DNA from: Gordonia sp. PP30
GTDB taxonomy: Bacteria; Actinomycetota; Actinomycetes; Mycobacteriales; Mycobacteriaceae
NCBI RefSeq assembly: GCF_023100845.1
Contig: NZ_CP095864.1
Location: 3,658,001-3,722,000 of the forward strand
DNA: 64,000 nt
Direction of reading: 5' to 3'
The notes below the pieces were generated by a model. That model worked only from the letters and a program-made list of their open reading frames with translations. It did not search any database and had not been told where the DNA came from. Position numbers and translations under genes: made by a program. This document shows, in pieces, positions 38,001 through 43,548 of the stretch; position 1 is the first letter of the stretch; each line of letters opens with the position of its first letter.

Positions 38001-41000
38001 GTTCCAGAACATCGGGCAGATCGGCCAGACACGCACGCCAGTACTCCAACTGCCGACCGATCACCGAATCCGGCGCCTCCGGGGAACCCAGCACAGCTCG
38101 CTGCCAGATCGCGAAGTCCGCGAACTGCACCGGCAACGGCTCGAACCCCGGCACCGCACCCGACCGCCGCGCCGCATACGCCCCCATCACATCAGCAACC
38201 AACGGCAACATCGACTCGCCATCAGTGGCGATATGGTGCGCGACCACCCCGAACAACCACTCATCGACACCAACCCGATACACAATCGCCCGGATCGGCC
38301 ACTCCACAGTCACATCGAAACCCCGAGTCACCTCAGCGACCAGACGTTCCTCCGAATCCACCTCCCACCACGGCAGCGACACCCCCACCATCGCCCGATC
38401 CGCGATCAACTGCACCGGCTCACCCTCGAACTCAGGGAACGTCGTACGCAGCACCTCATGCCGCTCCACGACATCAGCCACCGCGACCCGCAACGCCGCC
38501 ACATCAAGAACACCCGTGATCCGCAGAACCACCGGAATGTTGTACGTCGGCAACGACGAATCAAACCGATTGATAAACCACATCCGCTGCTGCGCGAACG
38601 ACAACGGCACCCGCTCCGGACGCGGGTCGACCCTGACCACCGGCGGCAACGCCTCGGCACGATCGGCCACCGCGGTAACGAGTTCCCGCACGGTCGGCGC
38701 ATCGAACACATCCCGCACCGACACCTCCACCCCGAGTACCTCGCCCGCCCGGGCCACCAGCCGCATCGCCCCCAGCGAATTGCCACCCAAATCGAAGAAC
38801 GACTCGGTGACCGACACCCGCTCCACACCCAGCAAATCGGCGTACACCGCCGCCACCGCAGCCTCATCCGGGGTATCGGGAGCAACGAACTCCGCAGCCT
38901 CGAACACCGGGTCCGGCAACGCACGACGGTCCACCTTGCCCGCCGAGTTGAGCGGCATCTCGGCCAGCGGCACCCACCTCGTCGGCACCATGTAGTCAGG
39001 CAGGCGCCGGGCCAGGTCCGCACCGAGGGCGTCGACGTCGACCGAGGCCGGCGCGACGTAGCCGACCAACTGGTCACCTACCGCACCCGCCACCACGCGT
39101 ACCGCCGCGTGCACGACGCCGGGACCGGCGACGATCGCGGCCTCGACCTCGCCGAGTTCGAGTCGCTGCCCGCGGATCTTCACCTGAAAGTCGGTGCGGC
39201 CCAGGTACTCGAGTTCCCCGGAGTGGCCGCGGCGCACCAGGTCGCCAGTGCGGTACAGCCGGTCGCCCGGCGCACCGAACGGATCGGCGACGAACCGCTC
39301 CGCGGTCAGATCCGGACGAGCCGCGTAGCCACGGGCGGACTGCACGCCACCCAGATAGAGTTCGCCGACCACTCCGTCCGGCACCGGGTGCAGGCGGTCG
39401 TCCAGGACGAATGCGGTGGTGTTGGTCATCGGCGCCCCGATCGGCACGACGTCCCCGGGCGTCGCCAATTCCGCCGCCATGGTGTAGACGGCCGCCTCCG
39501 TCGGACCGAACAAGTTCACGAGGCGAGCCTGCGGCGCGCGCTCACGGAAGTTCACGGCCACCGCCGGGGGCAGTGCCTCACCGCCGGAGAAGAGCACCCG
39601 CAGGCCCGGGAGCAGCGGCTCGTCGCCGACCACGTCGAGGAACGCGGCGAGCAGCGACGGCACGAACTGCACCACGCTCACTCCGGCGTCGTTCATGACC
39701 GTCGCGAGATACCGCGGATCGCGATGGCCCTGGGCATCGGCGATCACCATCGTCTGTCCCGCCACCAGCGGCCAGAACAATTCCAGCACCGATGCATCGA
39801 AGGTGTGCGGAGTCTTGAAGAGCAGGCGCTGGTCGCCCTCGGGCACCAACCGGCCGAACCAGCCGACAAAGTTGCGCACCGCCCGGTGCGAGACCGTCAC
39901 GCCCTTCGGCAGGCCGGTCGATCCCGAGGTGAACAGCGTGTACGCGGCATCGGACGACCGCAGCGGTCGCTGCCGCTCGGCCGGATCCAGGGGCCGCGCC
40001 CCGACGGGCAGGTCCCCCGAGGCGTCCACCTCGATCACCGATACCGCCAGTTCTGAGACGAACTCGGGAAGCTCAGCACCCGCGCGCACCAGGACCAGCC
40101 GCACACCGGCCGTCGCGGCCGCATAGGTGGCGCGGTCGACCGGCGAGTCGACGGCGATCGGCACGTACTGCCCACCCGCCGCGAGGATCGCGTGTACCGC
40201 GATGACCAATTCAGCGCTTCGGTCCATCACCAGGCCCACCGCATCGTCGGATGCCACGCCCGCGGCGATCAGGCGACGGGCGAGGTCACCGACCCGACAG
40301 CCGAACTCCGCGTACGAGATCTCGCGGCCACCGGTCACCAGCGCCACCGCGTCCGGCACCAGCGCCGCACTGGCTGCCACCGCATCGGCGATCGTCTCGT
40401 CCAGCAACGGCCGCACCGGCCCCACCGACTCGCGGACCAGCGCCGCCCGGTCGCCGGCCGCCAGCAACGGCAGGTCGCCGACCGCCGTCGCAGGCGCCGC
40501 GAGCGCCGCACCGAGAACCCGGACGAACTGCTCGCCCATCCGCTCGATCCGGGACCGCTCGAACAGATCCGTGGCGAAGGTGAGCTTGCCGATCCACTCC
40601 TCCGCATCGGTGAGCAGCGTGAGATCCAAGTCCAGCTGCGCGGGGATCTCCGTGATGTCGACCGGAGACACGTCGAGACCCCCGACCGACACGGTGTCAC
40701 TCGCCGACAACGGATCCACCGACAGAATCACCTGGACAAGTGGTGAGAACGCCTCGGACCGGACCGGATTGAGCGCATCGACGATCGACTCGAAAGGCAC
40801 GTCGCTGTGCTCGAAGGCGGTGAGGTCGGTGTCGCGCACCGTCGCGAGCAGCGCCTCGAAGGAGGCCGCCGGATCGATGCGGGTCCGGAGCACGAGCGTG
40901 TTGGCGAACATGCCGACGAGCCCGTCCAGTTGGCGTTGCCCGCGACCGGCGATCGGCGTGCCGAGCACGACGTCGTCGGTGGCCGCAAGCCGGGCGAGCA

Positions 41001-43548
41001 GGAGGGCGAACACCGCATGCAGCACCATGAACCGCGTGACGCCGTGATCCGCCGCGTAGGCGTCGAGGCGTTGTGACACCTCGCCGGGAATGGCGAACCG
41101 GACCACGTCACCAGCATGAGAGGCCACCGGCGGCCGGACATGATCGGTCGGCAGTTCCAGCACGTCGGGCACACCTGCGAGGTGCTGCCGCCAGAAGTTC
41201 AACTGCCGGCCGAGCACCGATTCCGTGTCCGCCGGGTCGCCCAGCACCCGATGCTGCCACAGGGCGAAGTCGGCGAACTGCACCGGCAGCGGGAGGAAGA
41301 CCGGAACCTCACCGCGTGCTCGTGCGGCGAACGCGGTGACGAAGTCGGCCACCAAGGGCCCGAAGGACTGTCCGTCGTAGCCGATGTGATGCGCGACGAT
41401 CCCGAACAGCGCCTCGCGGTCATTCACACGCAGCACACGCGCGCGCACCGGCCACTGCACTCCGACGTGGAAGCCGCGGCGCATCGCGGCCTCGAACTCG
41501 GTGGGATCGTCGAGTTCGGCCCAATCCAGCCGGGTCGCCACCTCGGCGGCCGGGCTCACGCTCTGATACGGCTCCCCGTCCACGCTGGGGAACGTGGTGC
41601 GGAGGACCTCATGACGCTCGACGACGTCCGCCAGGGCCGCCCGGAGCGCGCCGAGATCCAGGTCGCCGGTCAACCGCAACACGGCCGGGATGTTGTAGGT
41701 CGGCAGTTCCGGCTCGAGCTGATTGATGAACCACATGCGATGCTGAGCGAATGAGAGCGGTATGCGCTCCGGACGCGGCACCACCGGCGCGACCGGTGCG
41801 AGTGCCGGTCGACGGCCGGCGACGGCCACGACGAGTGCGCGCACCGTGGCGGCGTCGAAGACGTCCCGCACCGACACCGCGACCCCGAGCACGTCGCTCA
41901 CCCGGGCCGCCACCCGCGTGGCGGCCAGCGAATTGCCGCCGAGGTCGAAGAACGAGTCGCTCACCGACACCCGGTCGACGCCCAGAATCCCCGCGAACAC
42001 GTCGGCGACCAGTTGCTCGGCCTCGGACTCCGGTGCCACATACTCGAGCGCCGGTGCCTCCGGCCGGGGCAGCTGCCGGCGAGCGACCTTGCCCGCGGCG
42101 TTCAGCGGCAGCTCGGGCAGCATGACCCAGCGGCTCGGACGCATGTACTCGGGCAGCTTGGCCGCCATCGCGGCGTCGAGCGCGGCCGGGTCGACGGACT
42201 CCGGGGCGACGTAACCGACGAGCTGAGCCCCCGCTGGAAAGTCGACGACCGCGGCGGCGGCGTTCACCACTCCGGGCGCCGAAAGGATCACGGCTTCGAC
42301 CTCGCCCAGCTCCATCCGCTGGCCACGGAGCTTCACCTGGAAGTCCGTGCGGCCGAGATACTCGAGTTCACCGCCCGAGCTCCACCGAACGAGATCCCCG
42401 GTGCGGTAGAGGCGATCGCCCGGGGCCGCGAACGGATCGGCGACAAAGCGCTCGGCGGTGAGATCGGGCCGGTCGGCATAGGCCCGGGCGAGTTGCACGC
42501 CGCCCAGGTACAGCTCGCCGGGCACACCCGCGGGCACCCATTGCAGCCTGCTGTCGAGAACGTAGGCGCTGGTTCGCGGGACCGGAACACCGATGGGAAT
42601 CGTGGTATCGGAGGCGACGACGTGGTGCGCCGTGACGTCGACCGCGGCCTCGGTGGGACCGTACAGATTGTGGAGAGCAGCGCCCGGCAGCATGTCGATC
42701 AGCCTCCGGGCGACCGGGGCGGTGAGCGCCTCTCCCGACGTGAACACGAGCCGCAGCGACCGCAGCGCGCCCAGCTCAGCGCCGAGGACATCAGTGAAGG
42801 CGGCCAGCATCGAGGGCACGAAGTGCACCACCGTGACCCGCTCACGCTGGATCAGGTCCGCGAGGTAATCCGGTTCGCCGTGCCGATCGGGTTCGGCGAT
42901 CACCAGGGTCGCCCCGACGACGGCTGGGAGGAACAGCTCCCACACCGACACGTCGAAAGTGACCGGAGTCTTCTGCACGAAGACGTCGGACGCGCCGATC
43001 GCATACCAGTCCCGCATCCAGGCGAGCCGATTCGCAATGGCGCGGTGCGAGACGGTGACACCTTTGGGCTGTCCGGTCGACCCGGAAGTGAACAACGTGT
43101 AGGCCGCATGCGCGGGCCGCAGGGGACCGTTCCGGTCCGCGTCGGTGACCAGCGCGACGTCCAGGTCCACCGCGCCGTCAGCGTCGACTTCCCCGAACTG
43201 GACGCCCTCACCGAGCCCCCGGTTCGCCGGCGGCAGTTCGCCCGCGCGCACGAGCACGAGGGTCGCCCCCGCCGTCGACACCATGTACGCGGCACGCTCG
43301 GCGGGCGCCTCGGGATCCACCGGGACGTAGGCTCCGCCGGCGGCGATGATCGCGTGCAAGGCGACGAGCAACTCGACCGAACGCGGCATCACCACCGCGA
43401 CGGGGACGTCCGGGCCGACGCCCCGATCGATCAGCTCGCGCGCCAGCACCGCGACGCGAGCAGCGAACTCCCGGCGCGGTACGCGCCGTTCCCCGAAGAC
43501 GAGTGCCGTCGAATCGTCAATCGCCGCGAGATCGATCAGATCGGGCAC
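21802..43548 (-). CDS. NRPS-2: giant non-ribosomal peptide synthetase, complete, 7248 aa (A-T of M7, M8-M12, C and pseudo-A of M13)
   Basis: Complete gene of 7248 residues. The GTG start at 43548 has a GGAGGA ribosome site 5 nt upstream, and a TAG closes the frame 18 nt upstream, so no longer start is possible. Domains by residue: A 1-497, T 503-567; C 593-1027, A 1047-1547, T; C 1643-2080, A 2100-2603, T (GGDS) 2617-2680, E 2707-3163; C 3193-3623, A, T; C 4247-4683, A 4733-5230, T; C 5327-5767, A, T; C 6383-6820; pseudo-A 6850-7248. It begins with an A domain whose C partner is the end of NRPS-1, and ends in an A-like domain that has lost its catalytic motifs. Codes read as Ser, class beta, Ser (epimerised), Thr, unassigned, class beta. 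The 31-nt gap to NRPS-1 suggests one operon. The NRPS role is certain; what the pseudo-A does is inference. Confidence 0.98.
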   Translation of the reverse strand: MPDLIDLAAIDDSTALVFGERRVPRREFAARVAVLARELIDRGVGPDVPVAVVMPRSVELLVALHAIIAAGGAYVPVDPEAPAERAAYMVSTAGATLVLVRAGELPPANRGLGEGVQFGEVDADGAVDLDVALVTDADRNGPLRPAHAAYTLFTSGSTGQPKGVTVSHRAIANRLAWMRDWYAIGASDVFVQKTPVTFDVSVWELFLPAVVGATLVIAEPDRHGEPDYLADLIQRERVTVVHFVPSMLAAFTDVLGAELGALRSLRLVFTSGEALTAPVARRLIDMLPGAALHNLYGPTEAAVDVTAHHVVASDTTIPIGVPVPRTSAYVLDSRLQWVPAGVPGELYLGGVQLARAYADRPDLTAERFVADPFAAPGDRLYRTGDLVRWSSGGELEYLGRTDFQVKLRGQRMELGEVEAVILSAPGVVNAAAAVVDFPAGAQLVGYVAPESVDPAALDAAMAAKLPEYMRPSRWVMLPELPLNAAGKVARRQLPRPEAPALEYVAPESEAEQLVADVFAGILGVDRVSVSDSFFDLGGNSLAATRVAARVSDVLGVAVSVRDVFDAATVRALVVAVAGRRPALAPVAPVVPRPERIPLSFAQHRMWFINQLEPELPTYNIPAVLRLTGDLDLGALRAALADVVERHEVLRTTFPSVDGEPYQSVSPAAEVATRLDWAELDDPTEFEAAMRRGFHVGVQWPVRARVLRVNDREALFGIVAHHIGYDGQSFGPLVADFVTAFAARARGEVPVFLPLPVQFADFALWQHRVLGDPADTESVLGRQLNFWRQHLAGVPDVLELPTDHVRPPVASHAGDVVRFAIPGEVSQRLDAYAADHGVTRFMVLHAVFALLLARLAATDDVVLGTPIAGRGQRQLDGLVGMFANTLVLRTRIDPAASFEALLATVRDTDLTAFEHSDVPFESIVDALNPVRSEAFSPLVQVILSVDPLSASDTVSVGGLDVSPVDITEIPAQLDLDLTLLTDAEEWIGKLTFATDLFERSRIERMGEQFVRVLGAALAAPATAVGDLPLLAAGDRAALVRESVGPVRPLLDETIADAVAASAALVPDAVALVTGGREISYAEFGCRVGDLARRLIAAGVASDDAVGLVMDRSAELVIAVHAILAAGGQYVPIAVDSPVDRATYAAATAGVRLVLVRAGAELPEFVSELAVSVIEVDASGDLPVGARPLDPAERQRPLRSSDAAYTLFTSGSTGLPKGVTVSHRAVRNFVGWFGRLVPEGDQRLLFKTPHTFDASVLELFWPLVAGQTMVIADAQGHRDPRYLATVMNDAGVSVVQFVPSLLAAFLDVVGDEPLLPGLRVLFSGGEALPPAVAVNFRERAPQARLVNLFGPTEAAVYTMAAELATPGDVVPIGAPMTNTTAFVLDDRLHPVPDGVVGELYLGGVQSARGYAARPDLTAERFVADPFGAPGDRLYRTGDLVRRGHSGELEYLGRTDFQVKIRGQRLELGEVEAAIVAGPGVVHAAVRVVAGAVGDQLVGYVAPASVDVDALGADLARRLPDYMVPTRWVPLAEMPLNSAGKVDRRALPDPVFEAAEFVAPDTPDEAAVAAVYADLLGVERVSVTESFFDLGGNSLGAMRLVARAGEVLGVEVSVRDVFDAPTVRELVTAVADRAEALPPVVRVDPRPERVPLSFAQQRMWFINRFDSSLPTYNIPVVLRITGVLDVAALRVAVADVVERHEVLRTTFPEFEGEPVQLIADRAMVGVSLPWWEVDSEERLVAEVTRGFDVTVEWPIRAIVYRVGVDEWLFGVVAHHIATDGESMLPLVADVMGAYAARRSGAVPGFEPLPVQFADFAIWQRAVLGSPEAPDSVIGRQLEYWRACLADLPDVLELPADRKRPAVASYRGAEVPFEVPEAVARRVAAVGGAHGVTPFMVVHAALAVLLARLSATDDIAIVTPVAGRGQVELDRLVGMFVNTLVLRTRVGSSMSFTDLLRQVRQVDLDAFAHADVPFEAVVDALDPVRSEAFAPLAQVMLSFDPSASARGVDAAVEGLRIEALPDPVVPAQVDLTFRVMSDPAGGWSGTVVFATDLFDPATARWFAERFVAVLAELTADPGGAVGDAVVLDARDRERADAAAVGPVVPVPAMTLADAVAVAAARTPDAVAVVFEGRSVSYAEFGARVAVLARELIGFGVGPDVAVGVCVDRSVELLVAIHAVVAAGGQYVPVDTAAPADRARVMLETAGARLVLVAEGASPEWVPEVPGVRVVAVDASGEVDLAVSPVTDADRLSPLRGQHGLYTLFTSGSTGVPKGVTVSHAAVMNRLVWMRDDYSIDCEDRFVLKTPYTFDVSVWELFLPFLVGARLVVARPDGHRDPQYLAAEIARESVSVVHFVPSMLAVFLDVVGEGVGDLGSLSRVFTSGEALPAALAQDVLAALPLAELHNLYGPTEAAVDVTAERVLAGAGLVTIGRPVANTRAVVLDARLHPVPDGVPGELYLGGVQLARGYASRADLTAERFVADPQGLPGSRLYRTGDLVRRLGDGSLDYLGRTDFQVKLRGQRIELSEIESVIASAPGVVHVAATVAQAPAGGEFLVAYVSPSSVDLAALRDHAATALPEYMRPAVWTLLDEVALNSAGKLDRRALPAPDFGTADHEYSMPVGPVEEQLAAIVAGLLGLDRVSVTESFFALGGDSIMSIRLASAARAAGWELSPREIFENRTVRKMAALVTGAGRGVPPLAELPGGGVGPSAIRPIVSWMLEHSDAPSDFADFAQSMVLVGPDGITTEALGDVLSAMAAAHPMLTARLVSVDGEWSLVAGGDFDAAGAVIEVRSAHGVATAEFGAVVRAAYAEAVSGMNPATGDLLRAALVIAGDGRSRIVLAVHHLGVDAVSWPIMIEDLVTGWAQRASGAPYSLRPEGTSQRTWAAGVDELRAGFETQTGYWLDRLPTRPTDLGGDLDRARDRDRTSDEYVHYVANEVAAAALTRVPEAFGGSVDDVLLGTFARAVRGWQRSRGSADTAPVSVLVEGHGRDEHLLERGAHPRRGDLSRTVGWFTTIAPLRLDPASDVVHAIKAAKEERLGIPDGGAGFGALRYRGDGQRSATELGSRPLPSILFNYLGSAGAALTDAETPFGPAAQAPPLPGSVTGAMAMPAGLVVDATGIVDEHDGGRRLRMRFRFPAALLNPADVADLADRWTAELDAAVAEAAGPVGFSPSDVPGSGITQDELDRIALESPGAQVWPLTPLQTGLFYQSGLLRGGEIDAYHIQACVRFGGDVDADRLRTAVDALPAHHEVLRSGFRQIDAGVVAVVPAAVSVPLRVVDLGHLDEAVAGEQIAEIADAERAERFDLASPPLMRAVLVRHGGGADLVVTSHHILFDGWSGPLVLADLLAVYATGTPYTPIHERSFADHVRAIARTDASAGIEVWRDILAPVDGPTLVAPAGVTHGDSLPEDFRFTIDADAVAALHDLARHAGVTLATVLQALWGVILSRVTGKQVVVFGETVSGRPADLDGVDTMVGLFINTLPVVVDVDPSVTFAELLARVQATKVRLLDQQHVGLAALGEIEPAALAFDTLAVHESYPIDTESITSVRTDGLDLLDVTTRDATHYPLTFITEEHGGEIGANLKYLAEVFDRSQIAVFAEAVDALIRGVVAAPDSVVADLTLLGKSERDRLAALPAPSVPASAERSLVELFTASAAGQASAPAVTAGGRTASYAELDDASDAVAAGLRAAGVRPGDLVGVATARSVNLVATIVGVLKAGAAYLPLDTTNPVERLAYIVADAGAAVVLTDASTAGHDLWSRVGEEVRVLDVDELIARGAGDGFVPVAVPPASRAYVIYTSGSTGLPKGVEVTHADVGALMGAASNDFDFRSGDVWTMFHSYAFDFSVWELWGPLLSGARLVVVDRDLARDLDAFVRLLADERVTVLNLTPSAFYQLIEARRRNRGADLALRYVVFGGEELAFDQVRRWFDENPGDAAQLVNMYGITETTVHVSFRPIERAEVSAADPSFIGRPLSSLAIHILDDRLRPVPAGVVGEMYVAGAQLAQGYLARPGLSATRFVANPFGLGGAGSRLYRTGDRARWVGADIEYLGRADGQVQLRGFRIEYGEVEAALLAADGVVGAAAAVVSDSARGDLLIGYVVADDGVTVDPAAVREWAGSRVPRYMVPDLVVVLGALPLTANGKLDRGALPAPVFDGGGEYAAPASVAEEAVAAVFAKVLGVERVSVTESFFDSGGNSLSAMRVVARAGEALGVELSIRDLFEAPTVRGLVAASADRAAALPPVTAVVPRPSEIPLSFAQQRMWLVNQADPASGAYNIPMGLRIAGPLDLDALHAAMVDVVLRHEVLRTTFPSVEGHPRQRIARDSSVAARMDWDVVESFEEIQDALTSGFNLTRQAPVRIRVFAAGTDEHVVVVVVHHIAFDGESMAPFVTDLVTAYLAEVDDRDPEFAELPFGFADYAIWQHEVLGMPDDPASVVGVQLEYWRSQLAGLPELVELPLDRPRPAVASQRGAVVPFVIAAETARKIALLADRSGSTPFMIVHAALAALVARMTGQRDIAIGSPIAGRGQAGLDGLVGMFVNTLVLRTEVRRGMTFDELVAEAKRVDLAAYDNADVPFDTVVDALAVAQSPAFSPFTQVWLTFNQTDVPELAGEKLTGTEIGGLTIEPLAQTEHPAKVDLLVAVEQSDGDWSGGLVYAADLFDERSMTVFAAYLVAVVEQAVADPALAVTSLALPEHVVAEESVPATPAAPGPLPVRTARPIPAGGPIVSGGDGTDPVLLSEIFAHAADRWGPRQAVVDPDGSYLTYADLDARSNRLARWLIGHAVGSEQLVALAMERSSQLLVAIWAVAKTGAGYVPIDPTYPADRVIAMVEDSGAMIGLTAGAPGELPAGDFSWYRLDDRELNATVDGLDAAPLAEAERVRPVYVDNTAYVIFTSGSTGRPKGVAVTHSGLANFAAEEVRLAEADERARVLGFASPSFDASVLEYLLAARSGGVLVYRPSGAVGGQVLQDFIMRQAVTHTFLTPSVLATMDPAMLPSLRVVYAGGEAVPQALKDRWAMFPRIQNLYGPTETTIGVAISAPMQIGAPVYLGGPLAGVGFLVLDDELQPVPVGVPGELYVCGDQLSRGYLGVPVLTASRFVANPFGIAGDRMYRTGDVVRWRQSDDGRRVIEYTGRSDDQIKLRGLRIELGEIETVLAGHADVTTAVVVGVGGSVATALAAYVTPRTGAVVNSAQLRAYLADRLPTHMVPAAVTVLDEMPLTPVGKLDKNALPEPVIDQAEYVSPEDGAETVIAEVFAEILGMDQVSATASFFDLGGNSLSAMRVVGRVGEALDVEISIADVFAAPTVRQLALALGGRGHALPAVTIVTPRPEPVPLSFAQRRMWFINRLDPSAPTYNIPGAVRLRGSLDLVALKQAMADVVARHEVLRTVFPDREGVPAQVVIDADDVDSALDWDVEESVADVADVLARGFDVTTELPLRVRLLSESDDSAILAFVFHHIAFDGQSFGPMLADLLTAYAARAAGGVPEFAELPVQYADYALWQRDVLGSPDQEESILGQQLAFWTDTLAGAPEVIDLPTDRPRPPVFSPDGGQVGFAIPAELGARVDEFAARAGATRFIVLHAAFAVLLSRLSGSDDVVLGTPFDGRGPRGLGALVGMFVNTVVLRSRVRPGESFESLTAATRDADLAAFAHADMPFESVVDAVDPVRSEAFSPLVQVILSVDPVAEVPDEVAVAGVVVEPYGDYQIPAQMDLNLTVSAGEESGDWSAVLTYPTALFDRSSVVTLGDRLVGVLEGLLTDSEAPVGDLALLADTESAAILAESTGPEVPWLEETIADAVAARVAAAPSAIALVAGARELSYGEFGARVGELARRLIAAGVGPESAVGLVMDRSVELVVAVHAVLAAGGQYVPIAVDSPADRAVFVASTAGVGTVLVAAGAQVPEFVSSMAVPVLEVDCSNDLAAGTEPLSAAERSGVLRSPDAAYTLFTSGSTGLPKGVTVSHGAVRNFVAWFDETVPAGAQRLLFKTPHTFDASVPELFWPLVAGQTMVIADAGGERDPRYLAEVINDAEVSVAQFVPSLLSAFLDVVDDAELLPGLRVLFSGGEALPPAVARDFRRRVPHATLVNLFGPTEAAVYSMSAVLDVVGETVPIGAPMANTTALILDNRLQLVPVGVAGELYLGGVQSARGYAERPDLTAERFVADPFGAPGARLYRTGDLARRTSSGALEYLGRTDFQVKLRGQRLELGEVESAIAAAEGVVHAAARVVGGPAGDQLVGYVAPASVDTGAVAGELARRLPGYMVPTVWVALDEMPLNTAGKVDRRALPEPVFEAVEYMAPATAAEESVAAVFAELLGVKRVSVTASFFDAGGNSLAAMRLVARVADVLGVQVSVRDVFDAPSVRELVAAVADRPAALPPVTAQEPRPGLIPLTRAQLRMWYLNQVDPSSATYNVPMAVRLSGDVDVQALTAAIRDALDRHEVLRTIYPAQGATPRQEILAVDAALERFDWAEAGSLDDLISAATTGFDVSTDLPVRGRIRRGDDGVVELAIVAHHIAFDGESTPVLLRDVLAAYAHRVDPAAPAQPQLAVQYADFAIWEHDVLGDASDPETPLGRQTAYWREKLRGLPEVTDLPMDRPRPDVFNSRGDLVTLVVDDELALGIDELCRAYRVTPFMVTYAALVVLIARLAATSDAVVAAPTAGRTSAALDDLVGMFVNTLVLRADAAPGRSVDDLLRAVRKDVLDAFANADVQFDELVEVLAPRRSTAYSPLAQIAFTFAEQPAHDDAVSVGDIQAEPVEVGGHEAKFDLMVVAAAKTAATPMSVGFLYSAALYDKRTVEGFADVYQRILAAMVADQRVAIGDIDILGPRAQDRAPEPRVAAGTEPRVAAGSTGGHVEEGTLIELLSRRELDGYHPALICGDEEIDYDEFEARTDRVARALLGRGVTPDDVVVLGLRRSIDSVVAMWGVVKAGAAYAAIDPDGPAGQLAALLGGSAAALAVSRAEDADAPGLEGGEWLDLAELAAEADSAAPISEAERRCPVRLANLAYVGGPAQSGERAGPVAMPQSGAAGLVAAFGKVTGTLDDDPDTRILHLAKPGTDRAFAETAWAVTMGHTLVIVPPGSESGDDLGEILDAGEVTDLMVTPGDLDSVDPDSAEYVRNLILVAASCPDEVVVQWQARGRRLFTAYDDAGMMGSVTRSRVTGRAPITPGRPVEGVAVRVLGEHATAVRGGETGALAFAGSGLARGYLGAAAETAARFVADPCGEPGTRMYRASECGRIVEEHLEIVVEESE
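23014..23061 (-). repeat. 24-bp tandem duplication in the C to pseudo-A linker of NRPS-2
   Basis: Two adjacent 24-bp copies (23014-23037 and 23038-23061) differ only at the last base. In the protein they give EPRVAAG twice, in the flexible linker between the M13 C domain and the pseudo-A domain. It keeps frame. Probably replication slippage in an unconstrained linker. Confidence 0.9.
23090..24400 (-). other. C domain of module M13 (in NRPS-2)
   Basis: Condensation domain, NRPS-2 residues about 6383-6820. It starts with the variant PLTRAQLRMWYLNQ instead of the PLSFAQ-RMWFINR form of most others here, and has HHIAFDGES near 24010, so the catalytic histidine is intact. It joins the M12 product to the M13 residue, which is activated on the next protein. 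It is followed by the pseudo-A domain rather than by a functional A domain. Confidence 0.85.
24480..27570 (-). other. Module M12 (C-A-T), class-beta variant
   Basis: The C domain has HHIAFDGQS near 27170, the beta-associated form. The A domain has KTPHTFDASVPE near 25590, so the pocket is D-A-P-Q-F-G-L-V-Y: the beta code with Leu239 replaced by Pro. It may use the same monomer with altered selectivity. T-domain GGNSL near 24568. Confidence 0.86.
27640..30810 (-). other. Module M11 (C-A-T), unassigned substrate
   Basis: The C domain has HHIAFDGES near 30415 and the unusual RMWLVNQADP start. A long Ala/Pro-rich linker (about 29480-29370) precedes the A domain. The A domain belongs to a different subfamily from its neighbours (VIFTSGSTGRPKG, FASPSFDASVLEY); its pocket reads D-A-L-F-Y-G-L-I-G plus lysine. 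I do not recognise this code. T-domain GGNSL near 27730. Confidence 0.85.
30880..33980 (-). other. Module M10 (C-A-T), D-donor condensation, predicted Thr
   Basis: The C domain opens with WPLTPLQTGLFYQS near 33950 and has HHILFDGWS near 33550, the type that follows an epimerase. The A-domain pocket reads D-F-W-N-V-G-M-V-H, the well-known threonine code. The A8 motif has QVQLRG rather than QVKLRG, as in M17. T-domain SGGNSL near 30968. The A domain is very similar to that of M17 along its whole length. Confidence 0.9.
34060..38620 (-). other. Module M9 (C-A-T-E), predicted D-Ser
   Basis: C domain with HHIATDGES near 38240. A-domain pocket D-V-W-H-F-S-L-V-D (serine). T domain with GGDSI near 35602. 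E domain about 35430-34060 with HHLGVDAVSW near 35020. The layout repeats that of M2 (serine module with epimerase). D-Ser is predicted and is handed to the D-accepting C domain of M10. Confidence 0.88.
38690..41770 (-). other. Module M8 (C-A-T), class-beta substrate
   Basis: The C domain has HHIGYDGQS near 41375, the beta-associated Q form. A-domain pocket D-A-L-Q-F-G-L-V-Y, signature KTPHTFDASVLE near 39800. T-domain GGNSL near 38783. The C-terminal part of M8 (below about 38950) and the following M9 change to a lower-GC codon style than the rest of the A domain, which may mark a recombination joint. Confidence 0.87.
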
